A stretch of 64,000 nt of DNA from Actinomadura xylanilytica (lineage in GTDB: Bacteria; Actinomycetota; Actinomycetes; Streptosporangiales; Streptosporangiaceae), in assembly GCF_030283145.1 (NCBI RefSeq), contig NZ_JASNWE010000001.1, forward strand, positions 2,154,276 through 2,218,275, in the 5' to 3' direction. This document shows, piece after piece, positions 32,870-40,774 of this stretch (position 1 is the first letter of the stretch; each line of letters begins with the position of its first letter). The notes beneath the pieces were generated by a model. It saw only the letters and a list, made by a program, of their open reading frames with translations. It was not told the origin of the DNA and searched no databases. The position numbers and the translations under genes are program-made.

Positions 32870-32882
32870 GGAACGCGGTTCC
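32870..32882. promoter_or_regulatory. Degenerate IclR-type operator
   Basis: GGAACGCGGTTCC has GGAAC/GTTCC arms in palindrome and matches 9 of 12 informative bases of the island motif GGAACA-N-TGTTTC. It lies 31 bp before the binding-protein gene. Confidence 0.4.
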
Positions 32883-32918
32883 GTGCGATGGACGCTATAG
32901 AGGCGCTCGTCACAGTGT

Positions 32919-32937
32919 CAATAGGTCTGACTTTTAA
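32919..32937. promoter_or_regulatory. Predicted GntR operator 3
   Basis: AATAGGTCTGACTTTTAA contains GTCTGAC, the reverse complement of the GTCAGAC core of operators 1 and 2, flanked by the same A/T arms. It lies upstream of the importer operon. Confidence 0.6.
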
Positions 32938-33030
32938 GTCTATGACGTTTTTGTTACGCGCTGAGCTGCGGGAACGCAGGAAATCGCCGCGCCCGCCGGA
33001 GCGGGCGCGGCCGGGGCCTGGAGCGTCCTC

Positions 33031-33834
33031 TCAGCCCCTGTCGGTGACGTGACCCATGAGAGTGGAAAGCCGGGCGGTCACCTCGAGCAGCGCGGCGGCG
33101 CACGCCCCGGCCTCCCCGCGGAACCGCTCGACCGGTCCGCAGACGCTGACGACGGCGGCCGGACGGCCGTGGTGGTCGAAGACCGGCGCGGCGACCGAGG
33201 CGGCACCGGACTGCCGTTCGGCGAACGACCGGGCGTAGCCGTCCCGGCGGATCTCCTCCAGCTCGGGCCGGAGGGCCTCGGGGTCGACCACAGTCCGGTC
33301 GGTGAGCCGGCTGAAGTGGTCGACCGAGAGGTACTCCTCGACCTCGGCGTCCGGGAGGAAGGCCAGGAACGCCTTCGACGACGCGCCCGCGTGCAGCGGG
33401 AACGGGACGCCGAGCGTCACCGACATGAGGACCTCGCGGTCCGGGGTCACCTGGTCGATGTAGACGCGCTGCGCGCCGACCCGGGACGACAGCGTCGCGG
33501 TCTCCCGCGTCGCCCGGGAGAGCGCGACCAGGTCCGGGGCCGCCAGCCGCCGCACGTCGATGGCGTCCAGGTAGGCCAGGCCGAGCCGCATCGCGGTCAG
33601 CCCGAGCGCGTACCGGCGGGTCTCGGCGTCGACCTCGACCAGCCCGCGGCTGCGCAGCGAGGTGAGGATGCGGTGCACCGCGGGTTTGGAGAGCCCGAGC
33701 ACGTCGGCGATCTCGGTGACGCCGAGCGTCCGGGCGCCGGGCGCGGTGAACAGCACCAGCACGTCCGCCGCCCGCTCCACCGTGGTGGCCGACTGGCCGA
33801 GCCGGCCGGCGGCGCTCCGGGTGTCCTGGGGCAT
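33031..33834 (-). CDS. IclR-family transcriptional regulator (paralogue 1)
   Basis: 267 residues. An N-terminal winged helix (TTVERAADVLVLF, EIADVLGLSKPAVHRILTSL) precedes an effector-binding domain with SVTLGVPFPLHAGASSKAFLAFL. The second IclR at 37004 shares long identical runs, including VTLGVP and HAGASSKAFLAFL, so they arose by duplication. Eighteen base pairs separate it from the small upstream gene, suggesting one transcript. It likely binds the GGAACA-N-TGTTTC sites of the island, with an acid intermediate as effector. Confidence 0.92.
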   Translation of the reverse strand: MPQDTRSAAGRLGQSATTVERAADVLVLFTAPGARTLGVTEIADVLGLSKPAVHRILTSLRSRGLVEVDAETRRYALGLTAMRLGLAYLDAIDVRRLAAPDLVALSRATRETATLSSRVGAQRVYIDQVTPDREVLMSVTLGVPFPLHAGASSKAFLAFLPDAEVEEYLSVDHFSRLTDRTVVDPEALRPELEEIRRDGYARSFAERQSGAASVAAPVFDHHGRPAAVVSVCGPVERFRGEAGACAAALLEVTARLSTLMGHVTDRG

Positions 33835-33852
33835 GGCGGCGCTCCCCCCGTC

Positions 33853-34197
33853 TCAGTCGCGGTTCAGGCCGATGGGCACCGGCGGGTCGGTGACGATCCG
33901 GGTGTCGAGGAACTCCCACCAGTCGTCCTGGGTGACGCGCTCGCCCTCCCACTCGGCGTCGGCCTTCAGCCCGCCGAGCGCGGCGCGGTAGGCACCCCAG
34001 CCCGCCTCGTCCTCGAACGCGGCCCAGTTCTCGATGGTGTAGACGTCGCCGATCACGCTGTAGTACCAGCGGACCGACTTCACCGAGGGCAGGTCGCGGT
34101 AGAACCAGCGCTCGCGGTCCTCCAGCCAGGCCCAGAACTCCTTCTGGTTGCGGCGCGCCCGCTCGCTCAGCCGCATCCGGTACACGAGGTAGATCAT
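33853..34197 (-). CDS. Small uncharacterised protein, possible dimeric alpha/beta-barrel
   Basis: 114 residues from ATG 34197, seven bases after GGAGGACC. It starts with a strand (MIYLVYRMRL), then a charged amphipathic helix (NQKEFWAWLEDRERWFYRDL), a strand pair (SVRWYYSVIGDVYTIENW) and a second helix. The pattern is like antibiotic-biosynthesis-monooxygenase or EthD-type ferredoxin-like folds, but no family signature is decisive. Probably cotranscribed with the IclR gene downstream. Context points to a catabolic accessory role. Confidence 0.6.
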   Translation of the reverse strand: MIYLVYRMRLSERARRNQKEFWAWLEDRERWFYRDLPSVKSVRWYYSVIGDVYTIENWAAFEDEAGWGAYRAALGGLKADAEWEGERVTQDDWWEFLDTRIVTDPPVPIGLNRD

Positions 34198-34261
34198 GAT
34201 GGTCCTCCGAAGCGTTCCGCTGGACGTGACGGCGTCACGCCTCAACTCTGCGGGACATCTT

Positions 34262-34274
34262 GTAACAGCTTTCC
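34262..34274. promoter_or_regulatory. IclR-type operator upstream of the small gene/IclR pair
   Basis: Reading leftward, GGAAAGCTGTTAC matches GGAACA-N-TGTTTC at 9-10 of 12 informative bases. It sits between the cupin stop and the start at 34197, so it could autoregulate the IclR gene. Confidence 0.4.
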
Positions 34275-34275
34275 G

Positions 34276-34899
34276 CTAATTGGAATACCTGAGGTGAAGG
34301 AACACGCGTCCGGGACGATCCGGGAGCGGCTCGCCCGGGGCGGACGCCGTCCAGCGCGGGCCGTCCAGCCAGAGCGCGCGGGCCGCGGGTGCGGGCGCGG
34401 CCGTCCGGCCGAACGTCGTGGGCGCGGTCGCGTACAGCCGGGTCTCGCTCGCGGTCCCGGTGCGCAGCGGCAGGCCGCCCGCCGGGACCCGGACCGAGCG
34501 CAGCGGCGTCCGCTCGGAGGGCGCGGGGACGTAGTCGGCCGGGCCTTCCACCCAGCGCGGGATCCCGGCGAACCAGGCCAGCGTCAGAGCCCCTGACCTG
34601 CTGTTGGAGTCGATCCGGACGGTGCCGCGCGGGATCAGGGCGCGGTCGCCCGGCCGGTAGGCCGTACCGGACACGATCAGCTCGCCCTCGAGCACGACGA
34701 ACTCCTCGTCGCAGGCGTAGTGCCCGGCGACCGGACGGGTCCATCCGGGCGGGAACCGGACCAGCGAGGTCGAGCTCCCGTCGGCGGGATCGACCTCCAG
34801 CCGGACCATCCCCACGGCCGGGTCCGATCCGGGGATCGTGAACGGGACCCAGGGGAGATCCGCGCCGCGGGGGTCCGCGTCGGCCGTGCGCAGCGTCAT
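34276..34899 (-). CDS. Cupin-domain protein
   Basis: 207 residues from ATG 34899 after GGAGG. One cupin barrel is evident: GHYACDEEFVVLEGELIVSGTAYRPGDRALIPRGT, cut to its ligand core HYACDEEFVVLEG at about 60-72, with candidate metal ligands His and two Glu. The rest is strand-rich (GALTLAWFAG, RLYATAPTTFG) and may form a second, degenerate barrel. Cupins of this size include anti-sigma ChrR-like sensors and small oxygenases; no choice can be made. Divergent from the VOC gene with an exact IclR motif in between. Confidence 0.75.
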   Translation of the reverse strand: MTLRTADADPRGADLPWVPFTIPGSDPAVGMVRLEVDPADGSSTSLVRFPPGWTRPVAGHYACDEEFVVLEGELIVSGTAYRPGDRALIPRGTVRIDSNSRSGALTLAWFAGIPRWVEGPADYVPAPSERTPLRSVRVPAGGLPLRTGTASETRLYATAPTTFGRTAAPAPAARALWLDGPRWTASAPGEPLPDRPGRVFLHLRYSN

Positions 34900-34926
34900 C
34901 GACGTCCTCCATCTGTTTCTTTATTC

Positions 34927-34939
34927 GGAACAGTGTTTC
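34927..34939. promoter_or_regulatory. IclR-type operator, exact motif copy 1
   Basis: GGAACAGTGTTTC, a palindrome apart from one base pair, between the divergent cupin and double-VOC genes. Confidence 0.6.
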
Positions 34940-34988
34940 AGATAGCATCCGGGTCGGCCACCCGGTCGCCGTCCCCCTTGGAGGGTCC

Positions 34989-35864
34989 ATGCTCAGCAGC
35001 CCGCGGTACGCCGTCCTCGGATGCCACGACCTGCCCGCCGCCGCGTCGTTCCTCGGCGTGCTCGGCTACACCGAGCGGCACCGCGGCACCCTCGCGGCGG
35101 ACGCCGCCGGGGCGCTCTACGGCCTCGCCGGACCGGCCGAGGAGGCGCTGTTCCTCCCCGAGGGCGCGGATGACGGCGGCCTGCTCCTGGTGGCGGCCCC
35201 CGAGGGGAGCACCGCGCTGAGCCTCGGCGGCTACGCGGTCGACGTCTACACCAGCGACATCGAGGCCAGCGCCGCCGAGCTCGTCGCGGCGGGGGCGACC
35301 GCGTCCGCGATCTCCCGCTGGGAGCTCGGCGACCGGCCGTTCGCCGAGTGCCGGGTCACCGGCCCCGGCGGCGTCGCCGTGGTGATCATCGAGGGCAGCT
35401 CGCGGCGGGCCAGCCTGCTGGACGGCGACCCCGCGCGGCGGCACTCCGAACTCCAGGCCGCCGTGCACCTGACCGCCGGCTGCGACGCCGCGTTCTGGCC
35501 AAGGCTCGGGCTCGTCCAGCTCTACTCGCAGCGCGTGGTCGACCCGGTGGTGGCGCGGCTGATCGGGCTGGACGACCCGGACGCCGAGATCATCCTGGAC
35601 CTGTTCTGGGACGGGCACGGCGCCCGCGTCGAGCTGATCAGCTTCCCCGGCCTCGACCTCCCCGCGGGCGACTCCGCGTTCACCTCGGGCATGCGCTCGG
35701 GCGTGTTCACCGTCCCGGACGTGGCCGCGGCCCGCGCCCTGCTGGAGGACGCGGGCGCGCGCGTCGGCGCCCTCACGGACAGCGGGTTGCGCGGCGGCCC
35801 GGCCTTCACCGCCGAGTCGCCCGACGGCGTGCACCTGGAGTTCTGGACGCGCGCCGAAGGCTGA
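34989..35864 (+). CDS. Double VOC-domain (glyoxalase/extradiol dioxygenase-like) protein
   Basis: 291 residues after GGAGGG. Two vicinal-oxygen-chelate domains: RYAVLGCHDLPAAASFLGVLGYTERHRG and a later half ending GVHLEFWTRAEG, where the Glu of HLEFW is the usual metal ligand. The family includes ring-cleavage dioxygenases, isomerases and lyases. The first domain lacks an obvious full set of metal ligands, so the active site may be in one half only. Adjacent fragments of a related VOC gene suggest local duplication and loss. Confidence 0.78.
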   Translation: MLSSPRYAVLGCHDLPAAASFLGVLGYTERHRGTLAADAAGALYGLAGPAEEALFLPEGADDGGLLLVAAPEGSTALSLGGYAVDVYTSDIEASAAELVAAGATASAISRWELGDRPFAECRVTGPGGVAVVIIEGSSRRASLLDGDPARRHSELQAAVHLTAGCDAAFWPRLGLVQLYSQRVVDPVVARLIGLDDPDAEIILDLFWDGHGARVELISFPGLDLPAGDSAFTSGMRSGVFTVPDVAAARALLEDAGARVGALTDSGLRGGPAFTAESPDGVHLEFWTRAEG

Positions 35865-35903
35865 CCCGCCGCCCGGGGGCACACGCCCTGGGTGACCATC
35901 ACT

Positions 35904-36268
35904 CACCTCCTGGTCGCCGACCGCGACGCCGTACGTCGCGGGCGGGGTCGACCAGGACACGCCCGCCTCGGCGAACCGCGCGTGCGCGACCTCGATGTCC
36001 TTGGCGTACATGTCGATCCCGATCAGGCCCACGTCCAGGTTGTGCGGCCGGGCCGCGACGGCGAGCGGCTCGGGCACCCGGACCAGGTGGATCCGGCCCG
36101 TGTCCGCGCCGGCGGCGGCGAGGGCCACCACCTCGACGTCCGCGCCGCCCGTCCCCCAGAGCGCGCCCGCCACCGCGGCCGGGACGGCGCCCTCGGCGGC
36201 CACCTCGTACCCGAGCCGGTCGCGGAAGAAGGCGAGGTGCGGGCCGAAGTCGCCGACCCCGACGATCG
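35904..36268 (-). pseudogene. VOC-domain gene fragment
   Basis: The minus strand reads IVGVGDFGPHLAFFRDRLG, then GRIHLVRVPEPLAVAARPHN and GLIGIDMYAKDIEVAHARFA, a VOC domain resembling the proteins at 34989 and 40151. It has no start codon: the frame runs back into an unrelated sequence at about 36268. It also stops matching at 35904, in the middle of the domain (after YGVAVGDQEV). Both ends are truncated, so this is a remnant. Confidence 0.7.
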
Positions 36269-36392
36269 CGGCTACCTGTACGAGCTGATCCAGCTCTCCC
36301 GCGACGGCCTCCAGAAGGTCCGGACCTGGCACTGGATGAGCGGCGACCGGCTGGTGAAGCGGACCGTGATCAACGAGTCCAGGGTGGCCTGA
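36267..36392 (+). pseudogene. C-terminal fragment of a DUF3598-like paralogue
   Basis: The plus strand reads RGYLYELIQLSRDGLQKVRT then WHWMSGDRLVKRTVINESRV and a stop. It parallels the last 41 residues of the intact protein at 21914-22366 (FELIVLSEDGRNRSRVWQW, TLINEVKV). The N-terminal ~110 residues are missing. It abuts the VOC fragment within about 2 bp, marking a deletion junction. Confidence 0.7.
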
Positions 36393-36408
36393 CCGGCGGC
36401 GCGCGGGG

Positions 36409-36855
36409 TCACCGGGGGGCGTCCAGCGGGTGGGCGCCCTCCGGCCACCAGTCGCCCGCGCCGTACGGGTCGGCGAGCGGCTGGGAGCCGTGCTCGTGGA
36501 CGACCCGCCAGCGGTCGCCCTCCAGCCGCATCAGCCAGGTCATCCGCATCCGGAGCCGGCCCGACTCCCCGTTGCCGAGCACCTCGTAGTCGATCACGCC
36601 GGTGACCTGGCCGAGCGTGGCGTTCTCGAACACGTGCGGGCCCTCCACCCAGTGGAACGCGCCGATCCCGACGGGGGCCTGGAAGTAGGCCCGCCAGCCC
36701 TGCTCGATCCGGTCGCCGCCGCGGGTGGTCCAGCGCGGCCCCTCGGGGAACACGTAGGCGTCCGGCGCCCCGGAGAAGGAGTCCAGAACCACGTCGAGAT
36801 CGCGGTCGATGACCGCCTGGATCATGCGCTCGGCCGCGCTGAGCGGGGTGTCCAC
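36409..36855 (-). CDS. SnoaL/NTF2-like protein
   Basis: 148 residues from a GTG after GAGGAGAG. It has the cone-fold pattern: an N-terminal helix (AAERMIQAVIDRDLDVVLDSF), GWRAYFQAPVGIGAFHWVEGP and the final strands RMRMTWLMRLEGDRWRVVHEHGS. This family covers small hydrolases, cyclases and isomerases, plus subunits of ring-hydroxylating oxygenases. The reaction is unknown. It diverges from the second IclR gene, with a clean inverted repeat between them. Confidence 0.78.
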   Translation of the reverse strand: MDTPLSAAERMIQAVIDRDLDVVLDSFSGAPDAYVFPEGPRWTTRGGDRIEQGWRAYFQAPVGIGAFHWVEGPHVFENATLGQVTGVIDYEVLGNGESGRLRMRMTWLMRLEGDRWRVVHEHGSQPLADPYGAGDWWPEGAHPLDAPR

Positions 36856-36894
36856 GGCTACTCTCCTCTGTTTTCGGTCACGAACATGTGCTTG

Positions 36895-36912
36895 ATTTCA
36901 TACGCATGAAAT
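36895..36912. promoter_or_regulatory. Perfect inverted repeat upstream of IclR paralogue 2
   Basis: ATTTCATACGCATGAAAT: 7-bp arms around ACGC, in the divergent region between the NTF2-like and IclR genes. A degenerate GGAACA-type site (GGAACGGTTTTAC, 36949-36961) follows. Probable autoregulatory operator. Confidence 0.5.
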
Positions 36913-37003
36913 AGGGTTCTGAGGTTCGGCACGCACCGTTCGCCAGTTGGAACGGTTTTACACTGGTCGAAACGGCCTGCCACCTGGGGAAGGATCTACG
37001 TCC

Positions 37004-37888
37004 ATGAGCACCACCGCTCCCACGAGCGAGCTCTCTCCGCGCACCGACGAGCGAGGCCCCACCGGCCAGACCATCGCCACCGTCGAGCGCGCGGCCGACG
37101 TCCTGATGTACTTCGCCGAGCAGCGGGCCGCGACCCTCGGCGTCACCGAGGTGGCCACCGCGCTCGGCCTGTCCAAGGCGGCGGTGCACCGGATCCTGAC
37201 CTCGCTGCGCGGGCGCAGCCTGATCGAGCTGGACGAGTCGTCCCGGCGGTACTCGCTCGGGCTGGGCGCGATGAAGCTCGGCATGGCCTACCTGGAACGG
37301 ATCGACGTGCGGTCGGTGGCCCGGCCCGAGCTGGTCGCGCTGTCGGAGCGGACGGTCGAGACCGCGACGCTGTCGGTCCGGTCCGGCTGGACCCGCTCCT
37401 ACATCGACCAGGTGACGCCGCGGCGCGAGCTGATCATGTCGGTGACGCTCGGCGTGCCGTATCCCCTGCACGCGGGCGCGTCCTCCAAGGCGTTCCTGGC
37501 CTTCCTGTCCGACGAGGAGGTCGACCACTACCTCGCGCAGCCCGTGCTCGACCGGCTCACCGCGGCGACCGTCGCGACCGCGCCGGCGCTGCGCCGCGAG
37601 ATCGCCGAGATCCGGGAGCGCGGCTACGCGCGCTCGACCGCCGAGCGGCAGACGGGCGCGGCGTCGGTCGCCGCGCCGATCCTCGACCAGAACGACCGTC
37701 CGATCGCGGTCATCAGCGTCAGCGGGCCGACCGACCGGTTCACCGATGAGGCCGACGCCTGCTCGGCGGCGCTGCTGCAAACGGTGCGGCGCCTGTCGGA
37801 GCGGTTCGGCCACCAGCCCGCCGTCGCCGTGCCGGCTCTCGGGGACGAGGGCGCGAGCGCGGCCGCGAGCGGGATGACCGCCGGCTGA
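37004..37888 (+). CDS. IclR-family transcriptional regulator (paralogue 2)
   Basis: 294 residues from ATG 37004 after GGGGAAGG. The winged helix (TVERAADVLMYF, ALGLSKAAVHRILTSLRG) and effector domain (SYIDQVTPRRELIMSVTLGV, HAGASSKAFLAFL) are complete. The C-terminal 25 residues are Ala-rich and probably disordered. The near-identical effector pocket of paralogue 1 suggests related ligands. It lies near the middle of the island, away from the genes it probably controls. Confidence 0.92.
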   Translation: MSTTAPTSELSPRTDERGPTGQTIATVERAADVLMYFAEQRAATLGVTEVATALGLSKAAVHRILTSLRGRSLIELDESSRRYSLGLGAMKLGMAYLERIDVRSVARPELVALSERTVETATLSVRSGWTRSYIDQVTPRRELIMSVTLGVPYPLHAGASSKAFLAFLSDEEVDHYLAQPVLDRLTAATVATAPALRREIAEIRERGYARSTAERQTGAASVAAPILDQNDRPIAVISVSGPTDRFTDEADACSAALLQTVRRLSERFGHQPAVAVPALGDEGASAAASGMTAG

Positions 37889-37906
37889 TCGCCGCGGGGC
37901 GCGCAC

Positions 37907-38620
37907 TCAGTACGCCGTCGTGCCGGGCTTGACCACGCCGAGCAGCGCGGCGACCACGACCAGGACCCAGATGGCCAGGACGTAGGGGATGCTGCCCTGC
38001 ACGGCGCCGCGGATGTCGCGTTCCACCTCGGGGCTGCTGCCCTTGGCGAGGAGCGTGCCCCAGGCGGCGCCGAACGGCTTCAGCTTCACCCTGATCGCCA
38101 GCCCGCCGGCGATGCACAGCGCGTAGGCGGCGACCTTGCCCGCCAGCCACCTGGGGTCGGAGGTGACGCCGAACGGCTCGTCCGCGACGAAGGTGTAGGC
38201 GGCCCCGCCGAGCAGGACGGCGATCAGCGCGCCGCGGACGATCAGGTCGGTCCGGTGCACCGCGTCACCGAAGCGGCCGGGCCCGCGGCGATAGTCGGCG
38301 ATGACGAGCCACAGCCAGACCAGCGCGAAAATCCAGATCGCGGCGAGCCGCCGGCCGCCGAACATGTCCCGGCCGAGGTCGTCGGAGGCCATCAGCGTGA
38401 TGCCGCTGGGCAGGAACAGCACCAGGCAGATCCGCGGCGACATGTCGACCACGTGCATGATCTTCACCGCCACGCCGCGGGCCGCGGTGGACAGCTCGGG
38501 CTTCAGGATGAACCTGCTGGAGTAGAAGACACCCAGGTCGCCGCCCAGCCAGTAGACGAACAGGATGATGTGCAGCAGGATCGCCCAGCTGTGCAGGGTC
38601 CAGCCATGGGTGCCGGTCAC
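37907..38620 (-). CDS. Integral membrane protein, unknown function
   Basis: 237 residues from GTG 38620 after GGAGG. Six hydrophobic segments: the first carries WAILLHIILFVYWLGGDLG, and the later ones contain paired aromatic/charged residues (VWLWLVIADYRRGPG). Histidines in helices 1 and 2 (LHIILF, KIMHVVDMSP) could bind heme or copper, as in CopD- or DUF2269-type proteins; this is only a suggestion. It is divergent from the ALDH gene with a GTCAGAC site between, so it probably belongs to the catabolic regulon as a transporter or electron-transfer partner. Confidence 0.6.
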   Translation of the reverse strand: MTGTHGWTLHSWAILLHIILFVYWLGGDLGVFYSSRFILKPELSTAARGVAVKIMHVVDMSPRICLVLFLPSGITLMASDDLGRDMFGGRRLAAIWIFALVWLWLVIADYRRGPGRFGDAVHRTDLIVRGALIAVLLGGAAYTFVADEPFGVTSDPRWLAGKVAAYALCIAGGLAIRVKLKPFGAAWGTLLAKGSSPEVERDIRGAVQGSIPYVLAIWVLVVVAALLGVVKPGTTAY

Positions 38621-38639
38621 GGGGCCTCCGGATGGGGGG

Positions 38640-38656
38640 TTAAACGTCAGACTATT
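38640..38656. promoter_or_regulatory. Predicted GntR operator 4
   Basis: TTAAACGTCAGACTATT has the GTCAGAC core in A/T flanks, between the membrane-protein gene and the ALDH gene. Confidence 0.55.
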
Positions 38657-38695
38657 ATTCGTACCATCAACCCGCCGCCCCATTCCAGATCTAGT

Positions 38696-38708
38696 GGAAC
38701 ATCGTTAC
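38696..38708. promoter_or_regulatory. IclR-type operator before the ALDH gene
   Basis: GGAACATCGTTAC matches 10 of 12 informative bases of GGAACA-N-TGTTTC. A second GGAACA half-site is at 38716-38721, just before the ribosome site. Confidence 0.45.
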
Positions 38709-38738
38709 AGTCATCGGAACAACTGAGGAGAGGTTTCG

Positions 38739-40154
38739 ATGGGACGAGAGATCACTGTCCGCGACCCCCGCACCGGCCGGTCCGACCACACCCTGACCTG
38801 CGCGGACCCGGGCGAGGTCGGCGCCGCGGCGGCGCGCGCGCGGGCCGCCCAGCCGGGCTGGCTCGCGCTCGGTGTGCCCGGCCGGGTCGCCGCCCTCCGC
38901 GCGCTGCGGGACGCGCTCGCCGAACGCGGCGACGCGATGGTGGCGGCGCTCGTCCGCGACACCGGGCGGCTGCCGGTGTCCCGGCTGGAGGTCGACAGCG
39001 TCCTGGCGTCCCTGGACCGGTGGTGCGACCAGGCACCGGGGCTGCTCGCGGGCTCCGGCGCCGCGCCCACCTCGATGCCCGGCATCGAGCACCGGCCGGG
39101 CCCCCTCCCGTACCCGCTGGTCGGCGCGATCAGCCCGTGGAACTTCCCGCTGCTGCTGGCGATGATTGATGTGGTGCCAGCGCTGCTCGCCGGCTCGGCC
39201 GTGCTGGTCAAGCCGAGCGAGGTGACCCCGCGGTTCGCGGCGGTGATGCGCGAGTGCGCGACCGCGGTGCCCGCACTGGACGGGGTGCTCGGCTTCGTCG
39301 ACGGCGACGGGACGACCGGCGCCGCCCTGGTCGGCTCGGTCGACCTCATCTGCTTCACCGGCAGCGTGCGGACCGGCCGCGCGGTCGGCGCCGCCGCCGC
39401 GGCCCGGTTCATCCCGGCGTTCCTGGAGCTCGGCGGCAAGGACCCGGCGATCGTCCTCACCGGCGCCGACCTGGACCGCGCGGCGGCGGCGATCCTGTGG
39501 GGCGGGACGGTCAACACCGGCCACTCCTGCATGTCGATCGAGCGGGTCTACGTGGCCGAGGAGGTCTTCGAGGAGTTCGTCGGCCTGCTGGTCGCGCGGG
39601 CGCGGCGGGTCGGCCTGGCCTACCCGGAGGTGACCGACGGCGAGCTCGGGCCGGTGATCTCCGCGGCGCAGACCGGGATCATCACCGACCAGATCGCCGA
39701 CGCCGTCGCGCACGGCGCCACGGTGCACTGCGGCGGGACGGTCCGCGTCCTCGGCGGCGGCGAGTACCTCGAACCGACCGTCCTCACCGGCGTCGACCAC
39801 TCCATGCGGATCATGCGGGAGGAGACGTTCGGGCCGGTGCTGCCGGTACTGCCGTTCGCGGACGCCGACGAGGCCGTGGCGCTGGCCAACGACAGCGAGT
39901 TCGGGCTGTCGGCGGCGGTGTTCGCCGGGACGACCGAGGCGGCGCTCGCGGTCGGCGCGCGGCTGGAGGCGGGCGGGATCAGCGTCAACGACGCCGCGCT
40001 GACTGGGCTCGTCCAGGACGGCGAGAAGAACGCGTTCAAGTCGTCCGGGCTCGGCGGGTCGCGGATGGGCGCGGCGTCGATCCGGCGCTTCCTGCGCCAG
40101 CGCTCGTTCCTGATCCGCGACCCCGCCACGAGCGCGCCCTGGTGGTTCGCCTAG
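38739..40154 (+). CDS. NAD(P)-dependent aldehyde dehydrogenase
   Basis: 471 residues after GAGGAGAGG. Catalytic features are complete: oxyanion Asn135 in PWNFP, general base Glu230 in FLELGGKDP, nucleophile Cys264 in NTGHSCMSIER and the C-terminal EETFGPVLPV. It oxidises an aldehyde to the acid, probably a pathway intermediate of the island. Its stop codon overlaps that of the convergent VOC gene by CTAG. Confidence 0.93.
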   Translation: MGREITVRDPRTGRSDHTLTCADPGEVGAAAARARAAQPGWLALGVPGRVAALRALRDALAERGDAMVAALVRDTGRLPVSRLEVDSVLASLDRWCDQAPGLLAGSGAAPTSMPGIEHRPGPLPYPLVGAISPWNFPLLLAMIDVVPALLAGSAVLVKPSEVTPRFAAVMRECATAVPALDGVLGFVDGDGTTGAALVGSVDLICFTGSVRTGRAVGAAAAARFIPAFLELGGKDPAIVLTGADLDRAAAAILWGGTVNTGHSCMSIERVYVAEEVFEEFVGLLVARARRVGLAYPEVTDGELGPVISAAQTGIITDQIADAVAHGATVHCGGTVRVLGGGEYLEPTVLTGVDHSMRIMREETFGPVLPVLPFADADEAVALANDSEFGLSAAVFAGTTEAALAVGARLEAGGISVNDAALTGLVQDGEKNAFKSSGLGGSRMGAASIRRFLRQRSFLIRDPATSAPWWFA

Positions 40155-40612
40155 AGCGGGCGCACCTCGATCTCGACGCCCGCCGGACCGCGCACCGTGC
40201 GGGCGTCCAGCCGGGTGCCGCCCGCGCCGGCCTGCGGGATCGTCCACCAGATGCCGTCGCCGCCGAGCGCGACGAACTCGCTCAGCGTGGCCGCGCCGTA
40301 GGGGTCGGTCACGCGCTCGCCGGACCGCCCGCCCGCGGCGTCGATCTTGGCGGCGGTCCGCTCCAGGTCGCGGGAGTAGATGCCGAGCAGCCGCGGCCCG
40401 ATGTCCCAGAGCCTCGGGCCCGGCAGCGCGGCGTCGGCCTCGGGGACGGCGACCAGCCGGAGCCGTCCGGTGCCGGACCCGGCGACGCCGAGCAGCGCCT
40501 CGCCGCCGTCCCGGCGCAGGACCTCCAGGTCGAGCGCGCGGGTATGGAAGGCGATGGACGCGTCGAGGTCGCGGCAGCCGGCCACGGCCTCGACAACGGC
40601 TCCGAGCGGCAT
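40151..40612 (-). CDS. Single VOC-domain protein
   Basis: 153 residues from ATG 40612 after GGAGG. The domain spans the whole protein: VVEAVAGCRDLDASIAFHTRALDLEVLRRD, GTGRLRLVAVPEAD and the final VEIEVRPL. The Glu at the end is in the metal-ligand position; the N-terminal His equivalent is not obvious. It may act as an isomerase, lyase or dioxygenase in the pathway. It diverges from the FAD-protein gene, with two exact IclR motifs between. Confidence 0.75.
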   Translation of the reverse strand: MPLGAVVEAVAGCRDLDASIAFHTRALDLEVLRRDGGEALLGVAGSGTGRLRLVAVPEADAALPGPRLWDIGPRLLGIYSRDLERTAAKIDAAGGRSGERVTDPYGAATLSEFVALGGDGIWWTIPQAGAGGTRLDARTVRGPAGVEIEVRPL

Positions 40613-40630
40613 GAGTGGCCTCCGTATTTT

Positions 40631-40643
40631 GGAACACTGTTTC
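40631..40643. promoter_or_regulatory. IclR-type operator, exact motif copy 2
   Basis: GGAACACTGTTTC, identical to copy 1 apart from the central base. It lies 19 bp upstream of the VOC gene. Confidence 0.6.
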
Positions 40644-40735
40644 GATTTGTGCGCAACATAGGCCGGGGCGCGGCGCAGCGTCCACGCGGAACCTTGCGCT
40701 CACCAGCATCTACCGGGCACCATGAGCAGCACTGT

Positions 40736-40748
40736 GAAACATTGTTCC
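40736..40748. promoter_or_regulatory. IclR-type operator, exact motif copy 3
   Basis: GAAACATTGTTCC is the motif in the other orientation, 27 bp before the FAD-protein start. A GGAACA half-site follows at 40756-40761. Confidence 0.6.
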
Positions 40749-40774
40749 TGTAAACGGAACACGAAGGAGCCGAT

